64,000 bases of DNA from Durusdinium trenchii (Eukaryota > Sar > Dinophyceae > Suessiales > Symbiodiniaceae), in contig CAXAMN010026694.1 of assembly GCA_963970005.1 (NCBI GenBank), positions 348,125 through 412,124 on the forward strand, read 5' to 3'. The position numbers and the translations under genes were made by a program. The notes under the pieces are model-generated. The model was not told where the DNA came from. It did not search any database and saw nothing but the letters and a program-made list of their open reading frames with translations. Shown piece after piece: positions 44,690-54,500 of the stretch; positions within the stretch are counted from its first letter, which is position 1; each line of letters starts with the position of its first letter.

Positions 44690-47600
44690 TACATGTCTTG
44701 TATATCTTACGTCTGCTCCATCATTACAGTAACTGTCCTTGTACCTTTTGCCTCCTGTCGGCTCCTTCTGTGTCCTGGCCTTTCGTCAACCAGTCTTAAT
44801 TCCAAGTCAACCAAGCAGTTATTCTGCAAAGTAGGCACAAAGAAAGCACACTCAAATGCACAAGACTGAGCCAAGCCAAGAAGCTCAAAAACCCATTTGC
44901 CAGGATTCCCAAGGATCCTAATTGAATTTGGACCAATGCGCCACAAAAAGTGCCGTGGGCCTGGATTCTAGAGCTTGTGAAGGTGGAGAGCTGGGTGTCC
45001 TGGCGATCAAAAACACCAGTCCAGCATTTGGTTGGGTTGAGCTTTGGTCTGAATTGTTGGGGGTTCATGTGCTAGCAGCTAGCCTGGCTAGCCTTTACAA
45101 ATTGGAATACACTGTAAGAGCTACCTCTGACAGCCTGGTCTGGGTCCTCGGAGTCTGTGAAATACTCATCACGGCCCCTGGTCTAGTCCGAGTAGGGTCA
45201 GGACTCAGCATTGCGGCGGCTACATATTCTGTGTTTTTTCTGTCTTTATAGCACAAAAGCAGACCTGCTGCCATGTGAAAAGAGGCCAAATGCATGGATT
45301 CGTTTGCACATGAAGAGTCAACACATATAGGCCTACGTCCCAACAAAGCACAGAATTAATTAAGCTTCACACGCAGGTGTTTCCTCACCCTCCTGCTCTC
45401 TTGCAGGGATCCAAGACCTGGCTATGAGAACACCCCAGTCTCTGAAACACAGGAGCGCCTTCAAGTGGTCACCAATGCTTCAGTATTTCCCGCGACAGTC
45501 TACAGGTCTTTTGATGCCTTTGGTTTTGCAGTCTTGACACTGCAAGCTGTAACCATTGTCAGCTGAACGAGCTGGACATGTTGTACTGCGAAACGCCAGG
45601 ATCCATGGTAGAAGCAGTCACCTTGGTGGCTCAACATTCCAAGGGCCAGCAACTGAACAGTAGAAAAATCCGCGCAGAATGAGCTTGATACAATTGCGCT
45701 GCACATGGCCACACATAATTTTGCGACTGAGCTCTAACTGGCCTTTTCAGCCCTTTGCTGAAAAGCAAGTGAGATTGCCCAGCTCGTGGCAGGAAGCTTC
45801 CTCAAAGCCCCTTGCCAAATTACACGTCTCATTAGGATCCCGGCTTGGAATAGAATCTGCGTGCACAGTTCAGAACCATCTCCAAACCATCTCTTTCTTC
45901 AACCATCAACCACTCTGCAGCATTTGGCATAGCGCAGGAAGCTGCTAGCTAGTGGCACTGCCACACCCACCGGCTCATTCCCTCCCGCCGAAAAATGCTC
46001 CTCTCATGGTCTGCGTGTGACACCCCAGGCACTTCTTAAGTTAAGGGACCCTCCATGTGACCATCTGACTCATGCCCACACCCCAGCATCAAACCAAAGC
46101 TCCTGAGGCAGCTCAAGCCTTCACAGAGGCCTCAGGCACGCCCAGTTCTTCACAGCGCGCACTGGTGAAAACCATCATCGGTCGAAGCGGTGCACTGCGT
46201 GAAATGCACCGCAGCGCGAACACGCTGTGGGCACGACCAGTTCTTCAGCGTACGACACTGCAATCTTTTCATTTGCTTTCTTCATGCCATCTTTGACCTT
46301 AGAGTCATCATCCTTGTGTTGTCAACATGAGCATTGCGAACTCTTGTGGCATTTTGGCTTAATATTACTCTAGGCCTTGTCACCGACACATGAGAAAGAA
46401 CTGACTACAATTGCCTCCATGATAAAATGAAAGCCTTTCGCCTTTCTCATCGCGTGGTACACAAACATCAATACTGTTGGCAAATGGATGCAATTGGATG
46501 CAAATGGTGTAGAAAACATCATTGATGTTGGACCTGCTGTTGGTTGATGCGTGAATGAATGCTGTCGTGCTTCATGTTGTAAAGACCCATGGAAACTATG
46601 CAATGCAGAAAGGCCAATACATCTACAGCTGAGTGAAAGGCGATCTGACCGATGACGAATGTTGCTGTCTGTCAGGCACGAATGATTCTTCCAGCGTCAC
46701 TGGTGTTGGGGACCTACTGTCTCGTGCTAGAAACCCATGCGCAAAGAGCGAAGGCAAAAAGGAGCGACATGCCAAAGCAGCCTTCGACATGAATGCATCC
46801 GGCAGCGGAAACCACCATGGCAGCGCCACTTCCGACTTGGACCTAAGTGTTCAGAAGCATGGCGATTTTAGCTCATCATGAGGGATATTCCAAAGCATTG
46901 TTCATCTGTGGTTCTGAAGAATTCTTCTCCCTAGTTTGAGACACGCCCTTTGTGAAGTCTCTTTGCAAACCTCAGCACATTGCCAGCTGGAGTTCAACAT
47001 GTCAAGGCCTGGGTGGCAAAACGCGGTCGGGCTGGGATGCTTCCGAAAGCAACACACGGTTTTTGAGAGTAGAGGGACCTTCAATGGTGAGAAGCTTTTC
47101 TTCACTTCAGTGCATAAGGCCCAGCCTCCTTTGCCATTGTCTCTCCAGCTGACGACATTGTCAGCCTCCGAATAAACCTGCAAATGCTGAGAACTTCGAG
47201 CTCGGAGGACATTCAGCATTGCACAGGGTGCAGAAATTTGCTGTAATATTGGAAGAGACTGCACCATGGACTGAGTCAGCCAACAACAAGGTATCTGGTT
47301 CAAGCTCAAACTAGTGACAAAGTCTGCAAAGGACCCAAACTGTTGGAGGATCTGAAGGAATCATGCATCTGCTAACCAGTAACTTGAAGCTACAAGCCGC
47401 ATCAAATTTGTATATAAAAATGTCTGCAGTCTAGGAGTAACAGGTCTCACTCTGTTCGCGTAGTTCCTGTTCCCGGAAAAGCTGGGGAATTCCCCATGAT
47501 CTCCGCCTACCAACATTCCAACATTCAGCGGAAGACCTCGGTTCTTTTCTGCACCTGTAATTGTAAGCTCCAGAACCCTCAAATGTCCCACCAAATGCGG

Positions 47601-47940
47601 CAAGAGAGGCCCACAAGAGATCTCTACAGAGCCAAAGAGAAAGCGTCAAGTAGAGAAAGCTTACGATGCTGCACAACACTGCTCGGTTTGGCTGTGCCAA
47701 CAGTGCCGCACCTTGTTGGCCGGATCAAAGGTCACCTCGTTCGTCTTTTTGTCAACACTTCCTGGCGGACTGAGTGGTGCTTCACTCCCAATGCAACGAG
47801 AAGTAGGTGATGTGCGCCGCGTATGCTCCTGCATTCAACACGCGTGATACACAAAAGTTCTGGTGCTGTTTTAGGTGGGTTCTTTTGACTCTTGCGCTTG
47901 CCGTCGACAGTTGTCTGTAGCCGCTCACCTAATTACTAAT
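44690..47940. other. Spacer between elements A and B, no gene seen
   Basis: The first few hundred bases are likely the 5' untranslated end of element A. The remainder has only short ORFs without motif or repeat support. No terminal inverted repeat or poly(A)/poly(T) tract marking either element was found. Confidence 0.5.
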
Positions 47941-47948
47941 TATTGCAT

Positions 47949-48835
47949 TCACGGTCGATTGCCGTAGTCAGCTCCCATCTCGGCAGACATATCAAATTCT
48001 GCCAGTAACGGAGTGACCTCTGCCAGGAATTCTTCTGGTAGAGCCATCTGTACATCGTCTGGGATTTGACTTCGGCTTAAAATTTGAGCAATGACTGTAC
48101 AGAACTGGCTTGGATATTCCTTCAGAATAGCTGTGCGCCATTTTCTGTTTTCGTCAAGCCCAATCACTCCTTTGCGAGGTAAAGGTGTATTCCTAGCGTC
48201 GAGCAACAGTTGGCTACATTCATTCGTGCCATTCACGATCAAAAGGTCCGTAGGCTTCACTGCTTTTGCACCATAATGCCCCTGGCAAACGCGGTGCTTG
48301 AAGCATCTCGGAAATCGTAACAGCACCTTGATGAAGTCGGTACGCCAGACAGATACAGTGTAAGGAGAGACGTCATCTTCTGCGGGATGCTCCATCACTC
48401 CTGTAGCGCCGGTAACCAGCGCTATCACCATCAGTCGGAGCGTCACTCCAAGCAGTTTGCTCCCGAAGGAAATTTGTCGGTCCTCTTTGAGGGTAAGCTC
48501 TGGCTTTCCGTAAGGAAACTGTAGGCTTCGGATCACTCGTGGACCGGCCTGGTTGCCTTCCAAAGCTACTCCGCGGGCCCTGCTCCAGGTTTCACAGGGG
48601 GGTCCCCCTATGAAGCCACTGAGAAAACCATCATGTAAGGCTCTCGCAAAAAGATCGAACGTGGCAGGCTGACATAAATCTCCTTGGTAGGATGGAAAAT
48701 AATATCGATAGAGATCGCAAGGTGTCCTAACGTCTCTAAGCATGCCTGCACGTCGTGTTCTCTCCGTCTGCCAGAAAACAAGTGGGCGAACACAACAGGC
48801 CGGTATACCGGTGTTCGGTATCGCACAAAGTCGAT
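47949..48835 (-). pseudogene. Element B methyltransferase-like C-terminal domain (frameshifted)
   Basis: Motif I (VFAHLFSGRRREHDVQACLE) is at the end of the RT/zinc-finger frame near 48825-48726. At about 48685 the frame must change, and the domain continues in the 48743-47949 ORF as GDLCQPATFDLFARALHDG, then FIGGPPCETWSRAR near 48609-48574, then GATGVMEHPAEDD near 48373. LFSG, GPPC and EHP correspond to motifs I, IV and VI of cytosine-C5 methyltransferases: cofactor site, catalytic Cys, and the ENV-type Glu. The fit is partial (EH instead of EN, no clear target-recognition domain), so it may bind nucleic acid or SAM without methylating. The domain differs clearly from the one in element A. 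Confidence 0.6.
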
Positions 48836-50485
48836 GGGCTCCAATGAAGTCGATTGCTTGGCAAAAAACTCATGAGCTCGTTCGGCTGAGGCTGTCGGCG
48901 CCCCACCGTTCGTAAACCAACAGAAAGAGAATCGTTTTCGGAAGCTGTCACAAGCGGAGAACCATCCTAGGGTGAACCCTAGACTTTCCAAGTCGGCCGA
49001 CTCAACCCATTCATCAAAAGCGTGTCGTATCTCACTCGGGTACAGATAGGTCGAATTGGTTGCGGCTCGGAGCTTCTCGAGCCAATCTTCTGCTGAGCAT
49101 GGCGGTGGACGGCATATTTCCTTCCATTTCTCCTGAAGTCTAGCCGATTCAGCTCGGTAGTGTGGATCTCCGCCTTGGTCCAGCAGGGTGGCTTCTTTCG
49201 GTCCTGCTGCTTGGAAAAATGGATCTCGAGCCGACTGACGGAAACCAGTTGCGATACGACTATTCACACCGGGTTCCGGGTCGACGACAACTGTCTTCTT
49301 GAGATATGCTTCTAGGCAGACAGTGGACCGTTTCACGTGGTTAAACAAGTTAACATATGTGGAGTAGTGTTTGAGACAAATCTCACATTGTGTGCCTGTT
49401 ACGAAGTACCGCGCGGCCTGCTTTCTATCGCGCTTCTTGAAGGCATGTACAGCTTGTGCTGCGGCCGATTGGAACTGCCGTTCGCAACATAAGCAAAACC
49501 ATTCTGTCGGCTTCGGTGGGACGACCTCATTGCCTATCGCACCATGCTCTTGTAGGTACTGGAATGTCCACCGGTGCCATTCGCGCCATTCAAAATGTCT
49601 ACGACGAAAAGCAATTGCGCGTCTGATTGCTTTCTTCAGTCGGCTCTTCCACGCACCAGGATGCCGGGTAATGAATTGGACAAGCTCATCCCACTCATTG
49701 GCCTCATCAGTAGGCACATCGTCCTCTGGGCAGAACTTGCGCAACCACTGCAAGTCTTCTTGGACAAGACACCACCATTTGGCTTCTTCCTGGATGAGCG
49801 CCCATACGTGGGGCTGTCCTGACATCACCAGCTGCCCAAGATATCGAAGTCTCGAAAGCCTCAATACCTCTTCTGCAGACGGGAGTTCTAAAGTTGTCAA
49901 AGTCCGATCCTTGCTCCACTCAACAGCGGACTTGCCAAAATGGTTCACGCAAAGCCGTTTATAGAGCCGAAAGAATCCGTGCTCTATTTGGCGCCATTGC
50001 TTCATGGTGGCTGAGCGCCAGAGGGGAGAACCAAAGATCACTGCATTCAAAATTAAGGACTGGAAGAGCTGCACCTTCTTTGTTAGGGGCAGTGCACGAT
50101 TAGCGAACAGTTGAGATCTGTATCGTGTCATTGTATCATGTGCAATGGCCATTTTCGCGCGCACATCACGGGCTGGACTACCCCCTCGCTCGAGAAAAAC
50201 TCCGAGATGCTTATAGTATTGAGTGACCATGAGGTCATCTTCTACCAACGAGGTACTGAGCTGGAACTTGTATTCCTTTGCAGAGAGACATCTTCTTGCT
50301 TGTACAGCACCTTTTCCCCGTAGGTCGAGCAGCATCTCTGTTTTGCCTTTCTGCATATTCGGCTTCAGCCCGGCCGTAGCCAGATGGTGCAGGACTAGGG
50401 ATGCGATCTGCGGCGCAACCTCGAGCATGGTCAACGGGCAATCGTGGGTGAAGGCCAAGGCGATATCGTCTGCCCATACTGGCAT
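48608..50485 (-). CDS. Element B ORF2 fragment: RT C-terminus, zinc fingers, start of methyltransferase-like domain
   Basis: 625 codons. It begins at the catalytic box VWADDIALAF (the YxDD motif of RT) and continues through the RT thumb (FGSPLWRSATMKQWRQIEHG and FFRLYKRLCVNHFGKS, typical LINE thumb patterns). Near residues 330-395 two cysteine/histidine fingers follow: FCLCCERQFQSAAAQAVHAF and CEICLKHYSTYVNLFNHVKR with a final Cys. A helical linker leads to LFSGRRREHDVQ near residue 562. The start Met is inside RT, so this is a fragment of ORF2 cut off by an upstream frameshift, not a separate gene. Confidence 0.8.
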   Translation of the reverse strand: MPVWADDIALAFTHDCPLTMLEVAPQIASLVLHHLATAGLKPNMQKGKTEMLLDLRGKGAVQARRCLSAKEYKFQLSTSLVEDDLMVTQYYKHLGVFLERGGSPARDVRAKMAIAHDTMTRYRSQLFANRALPLTKKVQLFQSLILNAVIFGSPLWRSATMKQWRQIEHGFFRLYKRLCVNHFGKSAVEWSKDRTLTTLELPSAEEVLRLSRLRYLGQLVMSGQPHVWALIQEEAKWWCLVQEDLQWLRKFCPEDDVPTDEANEWDELVQFITRHPGAWKSRLKKAIRRAIAFRRRHFEWREWHRWTFQYLQEHGAIGNEVVPPKPTEWFCLCCERQFQSAAAQAVHAFKKRDRKQAARYFVTGTQCEICLKHYSTYVNLFNHVKRSTVCLEAYLKKTVVVDPEPGVNSRIATGFRQSARDPFFQAAGPKEATLLDQGGDPHYRAESARLQEKWKEICRPPPCSAEDWLEKLRAATNSTYLYPSEIRHAFDEWVESADLESLGFTLGWFSACDSFRKRFSFCWFTNGGAPTASAERAHEFFAKQSTSLEPIDFVRYRTPVYRPVVFAHLFSGRRREHDVQACLETLGHLAISIDIIFHPTKEIYVSLPRSIFLREPYMMVFSVAS

Positions 50486-50519
50486 AACCGGCCCTAGAGC
50501 AGTATGCTCGGAGGAGTCA

Positions 50520-50930
50520 TCAGCATGACGCTAGGCGTCCATTCCACTCGATAGCAACAAAAGGAAAGTGCCGTATTTCAATGGCTTTCAGAATGCGAGC
50601 GAGCGCATATCCAAAGCATAGATCCGCGAAGCTGTCTCCAGGCCGTGAGCCCCTTCTAGTCCATGTCCACATATCGGCACCGTTGATCTTGTACCATGTG
50701 TCCCGGTAAAATTCTGCGAAGAGAGACTGCAAAAATGGGGATACTTGCCCCTCCGACAGCGCTGGAGGTGCTTCAATCTGCCTAGCAAAATCTTCAAAGG
50801 CTTCTTCTGGCAGTCCAAGTTGGGAAAACAACTCTCGCGCCCCCCTCTGGTCGGTCGGTGTCTCTGTCATGTGGCGTCGAATCAGTCGATAAAAACGCAT
50901 TCTGAACATCGACAAAGAGGAAACCAACCG
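50520..50930 (-). pseudogene. Element B ORF2 fragment: RT palm segment
   Basis: This frame carries the RT middle: FYRLIRRHMTETPTDQRGAR, a helical insertion, then WTWTRRGSRPGDSFADLCFG, which matches the GxxQGDxxS-type motif before the catalytic Asp pair. It joins upstream to FVDVQNAF of the preceding frame at a run of five A (50892-50896 on the plus strand); a run of four would restore the frame. Its stop at 50520 falls just before the VWADD box of the next frame. Confidence 0.7.
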
Positions 50931-51552
50931 AGCGATGACATGAAATCGCACGCCAATGAACTAATTGGAGGCAGTGCGTTGCCTGTGTGCTGGATTGGCC
51001 TTGTACGCCACCTATCTGCAGAGGTGCACGGTTAGCCAGAACAGCAGGTATTTTCGCAAGGAGGTCCCCAGGCACATTATCTTCGAAAAAGGCTTTGCGC
51101 CTTGCTGTGCGGCGGAAAGCTGCCTCCAAATCTTGCATCGTAGGCAAATCAGTCCACTCTGGCTGCATTAGGGGCACATCATGTCCTCTGACGGTCTGCT
51201 TTAACATGTCTTGGACTGTTATTGCAACACCATCTTCTTGCTCAGCGAAGTGGGCCCTCCATCTTTCTGCAACAGCTTCAAAAGACAGGATCGGCTCCCC
51301 TTGCTCATCGCACACGATCGGCAGGGGTAAGATGCCAGTTGGCTTCTTTTTGCTTTGGATACCTATCTGTCTTAGCTTGCTTGCAAATTGGTCAGGCGGC
51401 AGTCCGACAGCTTCATCAGCCAAAGCAGTCAATGCCTCAATCCGGTCAGAACGAAGCCTCTTCGACAAAATCTTTGCTAATCCTGCAATACTTTTCTTTG
51501 CGGTTAGATAATGAAAGAGCGTTGTACATGCTGGGATCAATGGCCCTGCGTT
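50890..51552 (-). pseudogene. Element B ORF2 fragment: linker and RT N-terminus
   Basis: In the same frame as the endonuclease ORF but after an in-frame TAG (51553-51555). It reads a helical linker (LAKILSKRLRSDRIEALTAL), then FRRTARRKAFFEDNVPGDLL. It then jumps at PAVLANRAPLQIGG to QATHCLQLVHW and FLFVDVQNAF, where LFVDVQNAF holds the first catalytic Asp of RT. About 100 residues normally found between GDLL and the QxATHxL motif in such RTs seem to be missing, so an internal deletion near 51.05 kb is likely. Confidence 0.7.
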
Positions 51553-54500
51553 CTAACTATCGGTAGACTTCCAACACCTCCATGCCCATTGAGTCGACAT
51601 AACAGCCAGAACGTTCTTCCATTTTCTGAGCTCCCCTCGGACAGAGAGGCGACGAGCCCGGAGAGCCCATGTGTCGTCTCGAATGTATCCTTTGCGTGGC
51701 TTATTGCCTGTCATCGGGAAACTTTGCAACAAAACATCGGACACCCATTCAGACAATTGAGTAGCATGCGAATCAACATTTGTTACCCATTTGATTTCGG
51801 GCGGATGGCAGAAGAGCTTTTCTAACTTGGATTGATCGCATTTCTGCAGCAAATCACGGTCAAATCTTTCGAAAGCTGGTGTAGTCTGCTTTCTACTGAT
51901 CAAGATTTTCACATCTACAGCTTGTGGGATATGGTCATGCCCTGCATTTCCGGCATCAACATACTTTTGTGCATAGGAGACCAAGTGGCCCCTCATCCAT
52001 TCTGCAGGCAGTATGATGTAATCACATCGGGCGGTACTCCCATTAGCTGGACTAACCCAAGTATGGGTTTCCCCTTGGTGAACATGCTCGAAGGTTGCCG
52101 GCAGAAACCCCCCTAATTTCTGCAACAACATCTTCAGGCATCCCCCTGCTAAATTTGCCTTCGGCTCTAAGCCGTGTGGTCCTACATGCGGTGCACATGG
52201 TAGATCAAAGTGAGCATTTCCGTCAATGCCGCCAATGAAATAGGGCAATTGATGGGCCCAGCGCATCAGCTCAGTCGTGAGCTCTTGCCAATAATCGTGG
52301 ACATTATCGACTGGACTACCACTATGAGGAGCATGTGCAGAGAAAACTAAAAGATCAAACTTCATGTATACCACTCGCAGAATCAAAATTTCGCTCGTGG
52401 CATATAGAACTCGGATTCGATCTTTAGTGACATATTGGACTCCACTACGGGCATCGGATCTCAGAAGCCAAATCTCTGTCCCGCCGTGCCCTACTTGCGC
52501 TGCCGAAGTCACACGAAAGTGGCTCTGGGACACTACGAGCTTAGACGTCTTAACCCTTGTCTCTTGCAGGCAGACAATGTGGTGCCCACAGGCTGCGACC
52601 TGTTCACGCATATAGGCAACATGGTGGCCACCGTGTAGGCTGAGCACATTGAAAGTCATGATTGAAATCTTTAGTACTTTATCGATATGTGGCATCGTGA
52701 CTTGTGGCTGCAGCAAACGATGCGGCAGGCGGGCATCTTCTTCTAATGGAACATCAAGCCTCTTAGCGCTAATCGCTCGAGCACCGATCGACGGCAAAGA
52801 ACAGTTTTCATCAGATCGAACAAATTGCCACCAGAGGTTTTCGATCGAGGCTCGCTGACCGCAGCAGTATGCTACATAATCGGGTCTCGCCCGCACTGGA
52901 CAGACGGTGCATTTTTGCAGTGCAGTTTTTGCTAGGGCATCTGCCAGCTCATTACCGAAAATCCCTGCACGCGCCCGAACATACATCCACGAGACCTGAC
53001 CATGCAATCGAGTCTCTAGAGCGAGACTCATAGCTCGCAAGATCTTCATGGCCACACTATGTGCTTGATATCCATACCGGCCTGCCGCCCCAAAGCCGAT
53101 TGACTGTGCATCAAAGCGAAAGGAATGTGGCAGGTCGAATGATGTCGAAAATGCCCACTCTATCGCTCGCAAGAGGGCATTGATTTCGCCTGCCCTTGCA
53201 TCTGCTTTTGTGGCCCCACACCACCCATCGGATTGGGCGTCAGTCTCAACTACCCCATAATCGCAGTGCACGAAGCCAGTCTGATCGGCCCTACGACAAA
53301 ACACAACCAAGGACCAACTTGCATTTGCGGAAGTCGCAGGCATGTAGGACCCATCCGTGTAGAGTTGAAATCTATCTCCTGCCATAGGAACAAAACATTG
53401 CAGCTTATCGATCTCTTCATGGAGATCCTCCTGTAGCCATCTTTTCATATCATTGATTGGCAAACAGGTAGACGATGACGGCATAAGCAAGCTATCGATC
53501 AAGGGCTGATAATCGGGCAGGGAAACTTCAACTTCTCCACTTGCAAGCAATTTGTCAGAGAGCTGAATTGTAATTCGCCGGCCACGAGGTAGCACAGGTG
53601 CCTGGTTCTTGGCGATATGCAGCACGTCATACAATCGAATCTCTCGCTTTTTCGGCTTGTAATCAGTCACTACGTAGTGGTCACCAAGCTGGAAATAGTC
53701 ATCTAATTTCTCAAGATCAGTAGCAAGCCACCAGTCAGGGTTTCCAGGAGGCGGCAATGAGTCGATCGTATAAAAGGAGAAGCTGCGATCTACCACCCAC
53801 ATAAGCTTCTTCAGCACCTTCATATACAGTAAGTGTCGAACAGAGAATCTAGTCAACTGCAGATTCGCTGAAGGGGGCCGAAGGAGACCTCGTGCTGCAG
53901 AGGGTCGAAGTCTACGAGTAATCTGGAAGAATGATGTTTGATCATTCGGCGGTTCATGTAGCTCCCACGAACTTCTTGAGCCGTCCTCACTGTCCTCCGC
54001 ATCAGGTTGATATCCTTGTGACGTAGAGAGCTCACGTATCCTCGGTCCTGGAAGGGTCCGCAGGAACAAGACATCACCTGGCTCGAAAGCAATGGTATCA
54101 TGGGCAGCAATTTCGCAGCCGTTATGCTCCAGTACAAAGTCGTGCAACTCAATCACACGCTCGCCGATCCATTCCAAAATCAGACTGACAGAAACAGTTT
54201 GAGTCGCCACAGAGGTCAGAATGAGGGGCTCTCCTTCCACATCATAACGCAGCACCACTACAGCTATAGGGATATCATATCCCATGCATTGGTCCAACAT
54301 CAGTATAGTTGGGACATTCTGGTGGAGCTCTGTTCGTGCAGGAAAGACCCTGGAATGGACATAATCCACAGGTGGACACACTTGGTTGCACCAGTCACTG
54401 AAGTACTCGGTTGCTAGCACATCCACCAAAATCGCAGAAGGGCAAAGGACGTAGCGACTCATAGTAACTCCCCTTTGGAAGGAGATACAGTGGACAAAGA

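Noticed and set aside
53853..54152. 99-codon minus ORF inside element B ORF2
   Set aside because: Alternate frame of the ORF2 coding region.
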